Positions 12,190-24,674 of a stretch of 64,000 nucleotides of DNA are shown piece by piece. Made by a program: the position numbers and the translations under genes. The notes beneath the pieces were generated by a model. That model was given only the letters and a program-made list of their open reading frames with translations. It was not told the origin of the DNA and searched no databases. The stretch spans positions 1 to 64,000 of the forward strand of contig JAIQDT010011149.1 of the NCBI GenBank assembly GCA_021521415.1, in the 5' to 3' direction. This stretch comes from Bidens hawaiensis (taxonomy: Eukaryota > Streptophyta > Magnoliopsida > Asterales > Asteraceae). Position 1 is the stretch's first letter. Every line of letters starts with the position of its first letter.

Positions 12190-12860
12190 CTAAGTATAAA
12201 GTATTCGAACCGAATGGGTATGAAATTTTTGACAGGAAAGTCTAAGGCATGAGTATTCGAATCGAATTAGGGTAGAATAACTCTTTGAGGAAATATTAAG
12301 CTTAATCTAATCTGAATCAGTTTAGAATTTCACAAGTGTTGAACATTTGAATCGAACGAGCTTTCTAATCGAATCGAATGACCATTCGATTCGATTAGAA
12401 CATTCGATTCGAATGTAATTTTCATTAGATTCGAATAAATCCCTTATTCAATAAGAATGTCCTTTAACTTTTGCATTTCTGATTCTTTAATCGAATGGAG
12501 ATTCGATTACTCATTACTTAGAAACTTTCTGAGTAGTTCACTTCTAATCGAATGGTTATTCGAATAGATGGTCCTTTGGGAATTTTCTGAGATTGTATAT
12601 TTGAATCGAACTATCATTCGATTACATGATACTTGTCAATTTTCATGGTTGATAATATATTTGAATCGAATAGCCATTCGAATCAAATGATCATTCGAAT
12701 CGAATAGCTATTCAAATACATGGTCCTTGAGCATTTTCACTACTCAATCTCTCTAATCGAATGCATCATTCAATTACACCAGACCATTCGAATCAAACAA
12801 CCAATCGAATACATAGTCCATTCCATTCGAATACATAACCCACATATCCAAATAGCCAAA
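12190..12860. repeat. ATTCGA/TCGAAT hairpin array before the third ORF
   Basis: More than 20 copies of ATTCGA or its complement occur, often paired as AATCGAAT...ATTCGATT. A tandem period of 57-60 bp is visible at 12489, 12546, 12604 and 12664. The array lies just upstream (minus-strand sense) of the third ORF. It shares the 19-mer TAAGTATAAAGTATTCGAA (12191-12209) with the leader upstream of gag (31801-31819). Confidence 0.85.
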
Positions 12861-15110
12861 CCACCATCTTTAAACATTTTTCTGGGTTCATTCCCATCAT
12901 ACATGAAGATCTGGGCAATCATGACCCATTTTCTAACTAATTTTCTGGTTACAGTAACCCCAAATATGTCCGAAAACTCTAAAAATTACGAAAACTATAC
13001 AAAACTAAATAAAAACTCAAATAAATCAACACACGGTCTCCTAATGACATCGAAAACAAGTTTATAACACCAAATCTAACTAAGAGCAACATATGAATAC
13101 CCAATCGGGTATGAACAGTTCTGTCAGGAACTGTTCTTGAGTTACAGAAAACAAAAACATGAATTAAAAGCATAAAAGCTTTACCACGAGAAACAAATCC
13201 ATGCTTTATAATGATTTAAGAGTGATTATGAAAGCATATCTTGTGTTGCTTGAAGATCTTTGAAGATCTGGGTGAAAATTTTGAAGGCGGTGGTGTTGAG
13301 AGAAAAAGGTAGAAAGAGAAAAAGTTATGGATAAGATTTAGTGAATAAAGTGAAAAATATTTAGATTTGACCTATTTATGGGGTTAGCCTATCTCGCAAT
13401 AGGGTCAAAATATCTCGAGTTACAAACGATCTTACACTTTCAATCCCCGAACTTTGAAAGTATTTACAATTTTAAACCCGCAAAATATTTACCCACCGAA
13501 TCCAAACACTTTAAATATATACAAGATATATTTTTGTCGGGTCAACACTTAACAAATGTTGCATAGAGGGCCTTGTTGTAAAACATTTACCCTTTTTGAC
13601 TAGACACAAAAATAAAATAAAATTTAAAAAATAAAATAAAGTAAAGTAAAAATACTAATATAAATAAAATTAAGAAAAAAAAATAAAAATAGAAATAAAA
13701 TAAAATTAAAATTAACACAAATTAAAGTAATTTTAAGATGTAAATAAAAACAAAAGAAAAACTTAAAAATAAAATACAATTAAAATTTGAAGTAAAGATG
13801 AAATTAATATTATATTAATTATATTAGTTAATTAATTTACATAAATTGTGAAGCACATGTTTTTGGTGAGAAATATCTCGACATGGAATCACATTATCTA
13901 TAACGTCCTAGATCACACTTCTATTTGGATATTATTATGCCAAGAACCCAAAGTCGATTGTAGATATATTTGTCCACTTTCAACTTAACAAGTATTTTGA
14001 TTTCACTGTGATATGTTAAGGTAAAAATTAGGCACAATACTTCTATGGTCCCCTGTTAATCCGATAAATTACAAATTCCATTATACATCAGGCATAGTTT
14101 GTGTTCATCAGTATCATCCCGAATTGAATCCGACCCCCTAATGCTTGATCAAAGCATTTTTTTGAGCTTATTTGAACTTTTTGCAAATTTACTTTCAAAC
14201 AGTTTAGAGGTTGAACTATGGACTTACATGCCATACAGACTTACAGGCCTTCATATAAAGTGTTTAGGTCTTACTTGTTTGGCCCGCGTCACGTAGTTCT
14301 AATATACCCCTTTTTGTTTGATAAATTATCAACATTCTTGTTGTTGATTTTGTATACTCTTGAGCATTTTGCAGTTTTTCTGCTTTAATAAATTTTTAAT
14401 TTTCAATATTTGAATCTTAAGCAAGAAATATTTTTTATTGTGATCAATCACTAACGGGTTCGTGTATGACTGACTATTAACATTATTGCCTTCATCAATA
14501 TGACTTATTTTGGACTCGGCAACCGCTTCATAAGAGTGTTACCACTAGCATAGGCGAGTATTTAAGTTTATGTCACTGTGATAGTTACTCATTTGCCAAG
14601 CTTATCTACACATCAAACAATGATCTTGTTGCCTTTTGATATACTCTTTTCATGTGCTAGGATTATTATATATAATTTCTTATCATTTTTCAAAGGTCAG
14701 ATCAATTTCTCAAATTTTAGAATTTTATATTATCTGACTCCCTCTAAGCATGAGCTCCCTCTAAACGAGAGAATATATTTTTGAATCTTTTTCTGATTAA
14801 AATATTTTTGGTAAGTCAAATGACTTATTTTTGTTTTTCTTAAAGAAATTAAAAATCTTTTTGATGAGTTATACTTAACTTATTTTCTCCTTTTAAAATT
14901 GTGACATATTTGAAAATATTTACAATTTTCTGTACAAAAGATAAAATTAAAGAAGAGAATAACACATAGTAAAGTAAACTAATTTACAAAATAAAAAGAA
15001 TAAAATAAAAGAAAAATAAAATAAATAGAAAATAAAATAAAATAACAAAAAAATTAAAATAAAATTAAAAATAAAGTAAAGTAAAAAAAATTGAAAAAAC
15101 TTAATTTTGA
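12861..15110 (-). other. Non-coding spacer of Copia 1, with A/T simple repeats
   Basis: Between RNase H and the third ORF lie about 2 kb without a convincing gene. AAATAAAATAAA-type low-complexity DNA fills 13590-13850 and 14940-15110. The intervening 13850-14930 has only short reading frames without motifs. Confidence 0.6.
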
Positions 15111-15119
15111 ACAAAAAAG

Positions 15120-16640
15120 ATCATGCCAAGTGACTCAACAAGAAACAATAATCGGGCACGATCAAAGACTTTTGTAAACAGGTCTACAAAGTTGTAATCA
15201 GTATGGACCCGTTCAATTGTGACAAGTTTCCGGTCATAAAAATCATGAATAAAATGCATTTGGATGTCAATGTGTTTTGTCTTTTAGTGTTGGACCGGGT
15301 TTTTGACAATATAAACCGCTGCTTCATTATCACACTTAATGGGGGTGTTAAAGAAATTCAAACCGTAATCCAGCAGCTTAAGCTGGATCCATATCACTTG
15401 TGAACCATAAGCGGATGCAGTAATGCATTCTTCTTCAGGAGTGGAGGTGGACACGGTGACTTGTTTCTTGCATTGCCAGGAGATCAATCTATCACCCAGG
15501 AACTGACATCCACCAAATTTTGACTTTCGATCAAGATTGCATCCCCCATAATCGCTATCGGTGTAAGAATGCAACACCATATGGGAGTCTTTGGGTTACC
15601 AAAGACCTAACAAGGCTTTTCCTTTAGGTACCGAAAGATGCGATTTACAGCAGTTAGGTGGGATTCTTTTGGATTACACTGATATCTGGCACATTGACAG
15701 ACATGGAACATGATGTCTAGCCTGCTGGCAGTGAGATACATCAGGGAGCCGATCATGGATCTGTAAAGATGTTGATCAACTGGAGTCCCCGATGGATCTG
15801 GAGCAAGCACAGGTCTGGTAGCAATCGAAGTGAGAAATGGAGAGGAGTCTTTAAACCCAAACTTTTGGACGATGTCTCGAACATATTTTTCTTGATGAAT
15901 TAAAATAATGTCATCCTTTTGTTCAACTTGAAGACCCAAAAAGAAAGTCACATCTCCCGACGAGCTCATCTCAAATCGGCTTTGCATGACCTTGACAAAC
16001 TCGCTACACAATTTATCAGATGTAGATCCAAAGATAATGTCATCAACATACACTTGGACCAAGATCTGACCACCCTTCACCTGCTTAATAAAGAGCGTTT
16101 GATCGATAACTCTTCTTCTATAGCCATTCTTTAGCAAATTTTCAGCTAAGGTTGCATACCAAGCACGTGGTGCGCGGTGAAGGCCATAGAGAGCTTTATC
16201 AAGATGGTAAACGTGGTTTGGGCGATTAGGATCCTCAAAACCTGGTGGTTGCTTCACGTAGATCTCTCATTTACCATTCCATATAAGGAAGCGGTCTTCA
16301 CATCCATTTGATACACTTTGAAATTCATGTACGAAGAATAGGCTAAGAAAAGACTAATTGCCTCGAGCCTAGCCACATGTGCATAAGTTTCATCATAATC
16401 AAGACCTTCACGTTGAGAAAAACCTTGCACAACCAGTCTTGCTTTATTTCTTGTAATAACCCCTTTATCATCTTTATTGTTTCTGAAAACCCACTTTGTC
16501 CCAATAGGTCTCTTGTTCGGTGGCATCTTGACCAGTCTCCAAACATGATGTTTCTTGAATTGTAACAGTTCTTCTTGCATAGCCTCAAGCCACGAGTTTT
16601 CTTTCAGGGCCACTCTGTAGTCCTTCGGCTTAACCTATGA
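15120..16640 (-). pseudogene. Copia 1 reverse transcriptase and RNase H
   Basis: The minus-strand reading runs 16613-16254 (RT N-terminus: NSWLEAMQEEL, then PIGTKWVFRNNKDDKG), 16257-15607 (LYGLHRAPRAWY, the catalytic YVDDIIFGST and FFLGLQVEQ), then 15580-15284 (RNase H: DSDYGG, SWQCKKQ, CDNEAAVYIVKNPVQH) and weakly on to about 15120. The YVDD motif and the Copia-type tail (STSTPEEE in place of the usual STSTAEAE) fix the family. Breaks: a short frameshift overlap at 16254-16257, one near 15600, and a stop at 15281-15283. Together with gag it would have formed a single gag-pol polyprotein. Confidence 0.9.
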
Positions 16641-16974
16641 AATAAAGGATGAGAAAAAAACATTTGTTAATGGTACCATATTTGCTTCTCGTTTGGATGC
16701 TAGCAGATGGAGAACAGATGATGTTCTCTATGGGATGACGTCTATGGATCGGTAGATGAGGAATGTCTTCAACAAGGGTGAGAGGTTCTGCTTGAATATT
16801 TACAAACAGTCTCTCTATGAGATGAAAGATGCGAGGAGCATTTTCAAGAACAACAGTAATTGATAGAACAGAGTCAGGTTGATCAATTTTATTCTCTTGT
16901 GCGATCTGTTCTTCCCAGAGATGTTCACCATAGGGAATGCCAATTGCATCCATGGGAGTTGATGCAGTGTTGCC
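16630..16974 (-). pseudogene. Copia 1 integrase-RT linker, left half
   Basis: This is the variable linker of pol between integrase and RT, ending with SASIQTRSKYGTINKCFF on the minus strand, a typical Copia pre-RT motif. The reading frame is cut by the Gypsy insertion at 16974/16975 and resumes at 26899, where the Pro/Val-rich half of the linker is found. Confidence 0.8.
16970..16974. repeat. 5-bp target duplication of Gypsy 1 (left copy)
   Basis: TTGCC occurs here and again at 26899-26903, immediately outside the two LTRs. It is a perfect 5-bp duplication, as expected for an LTR retrotransposon integrase. Confidence 0.9.
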
Positions 16975-17598
16975 TGTGACATTTGTCAAACTTTTTTTCG
17001 TATTTGTATTTGTATTCGTTAAACCGACCCATTGTGTCATTTCAATAAATTCGTTTTGTCATTTATCATTTAATGTTAATTCGATGATTTATAGTTATTA
17101 CTCGTTCATTTTCTATTCTTTTACTTTAATTAACGAATCCTCGAACTATAAAGGTCTATAAAATAATCAAGGTTTACATTTGTCGGATATAAAACGCAAA
17201 CAATCTATGGATATTATAAAAATAACAAGTTTTAATCAATTATGTATAATTATAAAGTTTAAAGGTTCAAAGTGAAACAAAGTTTTAAATAGTTTATATA
17301 TGTTTCAGAAGATGAGGGGCTTAAAGTGTAACTTGGAAATTTAATATATAATATAATATTAATAAAACCCTACAGCCGTCCCCACCCCCTTCTCCCTTGC
17401 GTTTTTCTGGCACACCGGCCGTCGACGACGAGAACAATTCCGGCGACATTAAAACTCACCAAAACGTCAAATTAATCCAGTTTTTAATGATTGTACACGC
17501 ATATTAACATTACACCGTTCGGATTTCAATTCCTAAACAGCTGGATAATAATTGACATTTCATTAACTCGAATTAACCATACAAGGGATCAGTTGAGG

Positions 17599-17607
17599 CT
17601 ATAAATA
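17599..17607 (+). promoter_or_regulatory. TATA box in Gypsy 1 5' LTR
   Basis: GGCTATAAATAGCACC has an equivalent in the 3' LTR near 25338 (GACGCTATAAATAGCACC). This is the presumed pol II promoter of the element. Confidence 0.6.
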
Positions 17608-17915
17608 GCACCATAGTCTCTTCCTAAAAGTGCTAAAGACATAAAATTACACAAACAAACTTGTTAATATCACCAATTCGTTATTATCATCGCGGTTCCG
17701 GCCAACTCGTGGTTCAACCTCAATCCGGCATCATTAGAGGTAATTGATAGGTGGGTTTGCATTCGTTTGATCCGTCTAACAAAACCCCTAACCTAAATCT
17801 ATCGAACATGGTCGGGATCTAGAGAATTGAAAACCTAGGGTTTATATAAAGAAGATGAAGTTGGGCATTTTGTTTATAATTAATAGTTTCCTTCTTCTAA
17901 CAATAGAAATTGAGT

Positions 17916-17990
17916 TGGTCCAGTGGTTGTGTATTTGTTGTGTGGACATGGAGACCCGGGTTCGAACCTGGGTCACAGCAGGTCCTTTTA
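17916..17990 (+). promoter_or_regulatory. tRNA-like pol III promoter module inside LTR
   Basis: TGGTCCAGTGG (17916-17926) fits the A box and GGTTCGAACC (17959-17968) fits the B box, 32 bp apart. The B box lies in a T-arm-like stem, GACCC...GGGTC. A TTTT run follows at about 17986. The acceptor arm of a true tRNA cannot be formed, so this is a tRNA-derived (SINE-like) piece rather than a tRNA gene. The 3' LTR has the same module near 25655-25730, with GGTTCGAATCC as B box. Confidence 0.7.
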
Positions 17991-19160
17991 TATATATTTT
18001 TAAAAACTATTTTATTAGTTATATTAAATAAAATATATATTTATAAATCGTACAAAATAAATAAAAATTATTTTTATAGTAAAATAAAAGATGTTTTAAT
18101 TTCTGTAAGAAATTTCATTCAAGAACCGACTTTTACAAACCCGAACCGCTATTTAAATAATATATATAATAAATCCTAAACCGACAAACGCTACTAGTAA
18201 AACAATAACGGAAAAACTAAATTTCCGTAAATATTCTATAATCAATATTCACCTTATAAGTTATATTATAACTTATTAAAATCCGTTAGACTTAATTATT
18301 AAAAATACTTAAAATGGGTAAAAGTATATGCAAATAATAATGCATGTACCTTAAAACCAACCCTTTATTTTTTCCATAAAATTAGTTAGTAATTCTTGTG
18401 TTTTTATTATTTCTAGCTCGTGATTCGATCGTTTGGTTTCATATAACGCGCTTTCCTTTCATTTTCAAGTTTGTCATCCCAATTCAAATGTGAGTTTCTC
18501 ACACCCCCGTTTTACCCTTTTTAACTATTTTGGGGGTAGCATATATATCCAATAAAAAATGCAATTTATTTTATTTATTATTTACAAACTACAATTCGCA
18601 TCATGGACTTGTGTGTTTACTTGTTACTTGCTCAATTATTACGTGCATGGATTTCTTCGATAAGTATGATCATATGCCCCCCTTTGCACCCATGGCCCAT
18701 TTGTTTCTGGTGGAAAAGGGACTCCGATCTGAGTACGTTGGTGCACAATCCCAACTGGAAAAGACCTTCATTAATTCTTTACACTCATGGACCATTGTTT
18801 CTAGTGTAAAGAACCCTTATGTGTTTTTCACAAGTTTTCATGAAATTTTATGGTGTTTATAATTATTTCAAACTGTGTAAACTCACCAACTATCAATTAG
18901 CTGGCTTTATTTTATATATATGCTACAGGTACTTACATTAAAGGATGAAATGGCGAAAACACTAGAAGTTAGGTTATTTAAAGAATAAACAAGAAGATGT
19001 GTTCTATTGTTTTTCCTTTATATTTATCTTATTGAACAACTTGTGTACTTGGGATTTGAATGAATTAATGATATTATTGTCACTTAATAGTGTCACATGT
19101 GTTTTGGGCAATCTGTACGTCACACCCGAGCATATTCCGCTAAAGCCTGGGCGTTTCAGA

Positions 19161-19174
19161 TTGGTATTAAAGCC
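19161..19174 (+). other. Primer binding site of Gypsy 1
   Basis: TTGGTATTAAAGCC, 2 bp after the LTR end, is a mutated form of the TGGTATCAGAGCC complement of initiator tRNA-Met used by most plant retrotransposons. Confidence 0.7.
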
Positions 19175-19939
19175 GTGAATATAAGATAGGACATTTGACG
19201 TAGTGTTCTAGTTAGTTATATTTTATTTGCTTAATTGTTTAGGTTGCATGATTAGAAAATTATGTGCGCCTTATGTGATTGTTCAACGCACTTGCTTAAT
19301 ATTTTATTGTCAATTCATTTACGCATCATGTACACATAGCACACACAAGTCCAAGGCTTATGTCTAAAAGCAAAGATTTTTCAAACATTTTCAATAATCG
19401 ATTTTCTTATTGTGGTGTTCCGATATTTCTTCTTCTTAAAGATGGTTCGGTATGGCGGGTATATAGTAACTGGAAGGGGGACGTGCTTGATTTCCGAAAC
19501 TCTTGACACCAAGGTTATTGAAACCGAAGGATAAGCAATGTGTATAAATCACAATCAGACGCGGGACCCGATTGCTTACCTGGAGAGTTAGGAAAGGACA
19601 TGAATCCTATTAGGCCAAAGCATACCACTTTCAACACTATATGAATCATAACTTTAAGTTTTCAACGTGACCATGTTCTCTTTATGAAAAGAATATGGTT
19701 GCACTCCTTTATGTCTTACAATGTATTTTAACTGGAAGTCTGTATACGAATACCCAACTTTCGGTTTGATTTCAAGTTTCTTAAGTTCCACACCATATTT
19801 ATTACCATTGTTATGATTTTTATTTATTTAATTTTTTATGTTTATTTATTTATTTCTTTTAAAGCAAACTTTAACAAGGATTTATTTTATACCATCCCCA
19901 ATTCTGAGTCTCACGAATTTCGTTACTATTGTTCGTAGA
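19175..19939 (+). other. Gypsy 1 untranslated leader
   Basis: About 760 bp of leader lie between the primer site and the gag start. No motif stands out beyond AT-rich DNA. Confidence 0.5.
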
Positions 19940-20771
19940 ATGTCTATCCATTTCAACAAGCGTCTTTCTTCCAAAACCTCTAGCCGCAAGTTAACTGCTC
20001 AAATCACCAAACAACTAGCCGTGGTCAATCCCGATATGATGACCCAAATTCACCAGAACCTTTCTGCTAGTATCTCTTCTGCTTCAAGCGAGCCTAAACC
20101 ATCTCAGTGTTCGTGTAAGACTTTCACCAGCACCAAACCCCCAGAGTTTGATGGGACTGAAGGTGCCACTGCCCTACTTCAGTGGTACGAACAAATGGAA
20201 AGCAAATTCCTCCACATTGAGTGTCCCAATGACAAGCGAACCCGATTTGCTACAAGTGTCTTTGAAAAAGGAGCACTTACCTGGTGGGTGAAGGAAAAAG
20301 ACAACCTGTAGTGCCGAAGCTGCCATGGCTATGCCATGGGACAAATTGAAAGAACTGATGACCAAGCAGTTCTTGCCTCCAAGTGAGCTTATGAATTTGG
20401 AAGCTGAGTTTTGGAACCTCAAACAAGAGAGTGATGAGAACGCATCTTACACTTCTCATTTCAATGAACTCAGTGTGCTGGTACCTCACCTTGTTACACC
20501 AACCTCGCGTGCCATCGATAAGTACATTCGGGGACTGTCGAGACAAATTCAAGATAGTGTTTTGAGTAGTTCTCCCAAAGAACTTGGTGACGCAATCAAC
20601 CTTGCTGCAACCTTAACTGATAATCATGTTAAAGCCGGGACTTTGACATCGAAGAAATCGAAGAAACCTGCTGATAAACCCTCTACCGAAACCAAAGAGT
20701 TGAAGCCCGAGCCATCCAAGCGTTACCATTCATCAAGCCACAGGAAGCGCAAGAATTACACGCTAACTTAA
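19940..20771 (+). pseudogene. Gypsy 1 gag
   Basis: The frame opens at ATG 19940 (MSIHFNKR) and runs to a stop at 20309-20311, then continues in another frame at 20325-20771. The second half reads like a retrotransposon gag domain (WDKLKELMTKQFLPPSE, then YTSHFNELS and IDKYIRGL). The join requires a frameshift near 20311. It would form the capsid of the virus-like particle in the cytoplasm. The zinc knuckles lie further on at 20871-21063. Confidence 0.85.
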
Positions 20772-20870
20772 CAAACTGCAACCCAACCCAACTTTGCCCC
20801 AACACTCAGGAAACCCTACAATGGAACTCACCCATTGTGTAACAGTTGCCAATGACATCATTCAGCTAGT

Positions 20871-23279
20871 ATGACGTGCCGTCAATGCAGTCGTTGCAAC
20901 CATTTTGGACACCTTAGTGCCACTTGTCGGGAGGTCAGAATTGCACCAATTGCTTCTCCAAGGTTCGCTCAACCCAACCCCCGTCCTGCACCGTATGCTC
21001 AATCCATTAACCAAATGCGAGCTTGCTATAAGTGTGGTGACCCTAACCACTTTCGCAACGCGTGTCTACGACTCGCAGATGTGAATGCACTTCAGCTTGC
21101 TCCAGCTCCGCTGTACCAGGTTCAAACGTATCAAACCCAGCAAGCTTATCAGCCACAGGTTCCACCATTGTTGGCTAACCAAGCTCAAGTTCAGCCGTAT
21201 CCCGCCATTTTAGCTCCTGCACCACAAGGTGGTCAAAACGTTCAAGCTGCTCAAGCTCCTCAAGAGAATTGTGGGCGTGCTTTTATGATTAACGCCAATC
21301 AAACTCAACAAAACGGCGATGTGGTGAACGGTACGTTTTTCTTGAATGACCACTTTTCAACCATTTTATTTGATACCGGTGCTGATATGAGCTTTGTGTC
21401 TTTTGAATTTGAGCCTTTACTTGCTAAACCCCAATCTAAGCTTAAGAACTCGTATTTTGTTGAAGTAGCTAAGGGTAAATCTGTAACAATTGACTCGGTT
21501 ATTCGAAATTGCAAATTAAATCTAAACGGCCACAAGTTCTCAATCGACCTCATTCCTATGCAACTGGGAAGTTTTGACATCATAGTAGGCATGGACTGGT
21601 TATTTGTTCATCGTGCTGAAATTGTTTGCTTCAAGAAGTTCATTCGTATTCCGCTTTCCGATGGTCAAATTCTTCGTGTATCTGGTGAAAAGCCTTCTTC
21701 CTCGAGCTTAAATTTTATCACTTGTTTTCAAGCCCAAACGTACTTACGCAAGAAGTATGTTGCATTCGTAGCCCATGTGGTGGAAAAGAAAGAACAAAAA
21801 ACTGAGAACATTCCTGTTGTTCGCGAGTATCCCGAGGTGTTTCCCGTTGATGTTTCTGGTCTTCATCCTAATCGCGATGTGGAATTTCGAATCGATCTCG
21901 TGCCTGGTGCAACCCCAATTGCGAGGGCTCCTTATCATCTTGCACCCTCCGAGATGCAAGAATTGTCTAACCAGCACCAAGAACTTTTGGATAAAGGGTT
22001 CATTCGCCCTAGTTCATCCCCTTGGGGCGCACCTATTCTTTTCGTCAAGAAGAAAGTTGGATCCTTCCGTATGTGCATTGATTATCGTGAGCTCAAAAAA
22101 CTCACCATCAAGAATCGTTATCTTTTTCCTTGTATTGACGATCTTTTTGATCAACTTCAAGGAGCTTCATGCTTCTCAAAGATTGACCTCCGTTCGGGTT
22201 ATCATCAACTACGCGTGCATGAAGATGACATACCCAAAACCTCTTTTCGGACTCGTTATAGGCATTACGAATTTATGGTTATGACTTTTGGGCTAACCAA
22301 TGCACCCGCGGTGTTTATGGATCTCATGAACCGCGTATGCAAACCTTATTTAGATATATTCGTAATTGTTTTCATTGACGACATTCTTATTTATTCCAAG
22401 TCCAAAGCCGGGCACGAGAAACATCTTCATTCCGTCCTTGATCTCTTAAGGAAGGAACAAATTTATGCTAAGTTTTCAAAGTGCGAGTTCTGGTTGAAAG
22501 AAATTCCGTTCTTGGGGCATATAGTAAACGAAAAGGGTATCCCCGTTGACCCAGCCAAAATCGAAGCCGCTAAGAATTGGAAAAATCCAACCACTCCTGC
22601 CGAAGTTCGTTCATTTCTTGGCCTAGCGGGTTATTATCGTCGCTTCACTCTTAATTTTTCCAAGATCACTTTGCCCCTAACCTCTCTAACTCATAAGGAT
22701 AAACCTTATGTATGGGTGCCAAAGCAAGATGAAGCCTTTCATACTCTTAAGCACATGCTTTGCGATGCACCGATCCTTGCACTCCCCGAGGGCAATGAGG
22801 ATTTTGTTGTCTATTGAGATGCTTCCAATCAAGGCCTCGGTTGTGTCCTTATGCAACAAGGTAAAGTTATCGCTTATTCTTCGCGACAACTTAAGGTTAA
22901 TTAAAAGAATTATAAAACGCACGATCTCTAACTCGGTGCCGTTGTATTCGCGTTGAAAATCTAGAGACATTACCTCTATGGCACTAAGTGTGTGGTATTC
23001 ACCGACCACAAGAGTCTTCAACATATTTTCGATCAAAAAGATCTAAACATGCAACAACGACGATGGGCCGAACTACTTAGCAACTACGACTGCGAAATTC
23101 GTTACCATCCTGGTAAAGCGAATGTTGTAGCCGACTCCCTTAGTCGAAAGACCCATGTGAAATCAATTCTGCTTCATTGTGTGACTGTTCAAACCGATCT
23201 ACAACTTCGTATCTTCGAATCTCAACATGTCTCTGTCACCGAGGGTAACATGTACGATGAAATGTCCTGTGATGTCTAG
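20871..23279 (+). pseudogene. Gypsy 1 zinc knuckles, protease, RT and RNase H
   Basis: A 648-codon open frame (20871-22817) holds two CCHC zinc knuckles ([14 protein letters not shown] and [14 protein letters not shown]), the protease active site [11 protein letters not shown], and reverse transcriptase with [13 protein letters not shown] and the catalytic [15 protein letters not shown] at 22815-22817 breaks the RNase H domain at its first catalytic region (VVY, stop, DAS). RNase H continues past stops at about 22902, 22929 and 22963, through FTDHKSLQHIF and VVADSLSRK, to about 23279. Stops arise from several kinds of change, so no single mutational process is evident. Confidence 0.92.
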
Positions 23280-23281
23280 AA

Positions 23282-24641
23282 TCAACTTGAAACTAAGCGC
23301 GATGGTTTTTTGTATTACCTCAATCGTTTATGGGTTCCTAATCGTGACGATCTTCGCACATTCATCATGGACGAAGCTCATAAGTCTTGATATTCCGTTC
23401 ATCCCGGTGCGGATAAGATGTACTTTGATCTACGGACCACATTTTGGTGGCCCGGTATGAAGAAAGACATCGCATTGTATATGGGAAAATGCCTTACTTG
23501 CGCTAAAGTTAAGGTCGAGCACCAATGACCATCTGGTTTGCTCGTTCAACCACACATCCCTATTTGGAAATGGGAGGATATCTCTATGGATTTTGTGTTC
23601 AAGCTTCTGACTACTCGAAACCGTCATGACGGTATTTGGGTTATAGTTGACCGTTTGACTAAATCTGCTCATTTCATTCTGATCAATGAAAAGTTTACGG
23701 TTGATCAACTCGCTCATATCTATGTTCAGCGTATCGTTTGTCGTCATGGTATACCTTTGCGTATCATTTCCGATCGTGATAATCGTTTTACTTCTCACTT
23801 CTGGTCATCGCTTCAAAATGCATTGGGAACTCGATTGGATCTTAGCACTGCCTATCATCCTCAAAGCGATGGACAATCTGAGCGCACGATTCAAACACTC
23901 AAAGACATGCTTAGGTCATGTGTCATGGATTTCGGTGGAAACTGGGATTCTCATCTTCATTTGATTGAGTTCTCATAAAATAATAGTTATCATTCGAGTA
24001 TCCGTATGGCTTCATTCCAAGCACTCTATGGTCATAAATGTCGATCACCTATTTTTTGGAGTGAAATTGGTGAAACCCAAATCACCGGTCCAGAACTTGT
24101 TCAAGAGACTACTGATCGAATCGCTCAAATCCGACAAAACCTCTTAACTGCTCGTAGCCGTCAAAAGAGTTATGCTGATAACTGATGACGCCCTCTTGAG
24201 TTTAATGTTGGTGACCGTGTGCTTCTCAAGGTATTCCCTTGGAAAGGTGTTGTTCATTTTGGCAAGAAAGACAAACTATCTCCTCGTTTCGTTGGACCTT
24301 TCAAGATTCGTGCTCGTGTTGGTAGTGTTGCTTACAAACTCGAACTTCCTCAAGAGCTTTCTAATGTTCATCCGACATTTCATGTCTCAAATTTAAAGAA
24401 GTGTCTTGCTGATGGAAATCTCCATGTACCACTAGATGAAGTGCACATCGATGGGACAATGCACTTTGTCGAGAAACCGGTGGAAATCATGGACCGCAAA
24501 GACAAGAAAACTAAACGAAGCCGTATACCTTTGGTAAAGGTTCGTTGGGAATCCAAGCGTAGCGCTGAATTCACTTGGGAACGGGAAGACCAAATGCGAA
24601 CAAAGTATCCTCATCTTTTTGTTACCGATTCTTCTACTTAA
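23282..24641 (+). pseudogene. Gypsy 1 integrase and chromodomain
   Basis: The integrase has its zinc-binding part ([14 protein letters not shown], then CLTCAKVK) and catalytic core ([47 protein letters not shown]). Stops fall near 23388, 23527, 23976 and 24183. The C-terminal 24219-24641 carries [23 protein letters not shown] and ends with [19 protein letters not shown], a chromodomain-like module of chromoviruses that guides integration to modified chromatin. A stop at about 24639 and a polypurine-like AAAGTAGGGAATG precede the 3' LTR. Confidence 0.9.
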
Positions 24642-24674
24642 TTTCGGGACGAAATTCTCTAAAGTAGGGAATGT

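Larger units (their letters stand above)
16975..19158 (+). repeat. 5' LTR of Gypsy 1
   Basis: It runs from TGTGACATTTG to GGGCGTTTCA, 2184 bp. It holds a TATA box (TATAAATAG near 17600), a tRNA-like A/B box pair (17916-17968), a splice-donor-like TGTGAGTTTCTC near 18489 and an acceptor-like TGCTACAG near 18929. The open reading frames at 17910, 18530 and 18603 occur almost unchanged in the 3' LTR and are not genes. Confidence 0.93.

Noticed and set aside
17916..17985. A genuine tRNA gene
   Set aside because: A and B boxes and T-arm fit, but no acceptor stem or plausible anticodon arm can be formed, and it recurs in both LTRs.
17910..18179. An 89-residue ORF with a look-alike at 25582
   Set aside because: It lies in LTR sequence, overlaps the tRNA-like module and has no domain; the copy in the other LTR is due to LTR duplication.
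20862..21592. Minus-strand ORFs over Gypsy 1 pol
   Set aside because: They mirror the long plus-strand pol frame and lack independent motifs.
22815..24190. C-to-T (methylation or editing) damage as the cause of all Gypsy 1 stops
   Set aside because: Some stops fit CGA to TGA, but others need T-to-A, G-to-T or indel changes, so no single process explains them.
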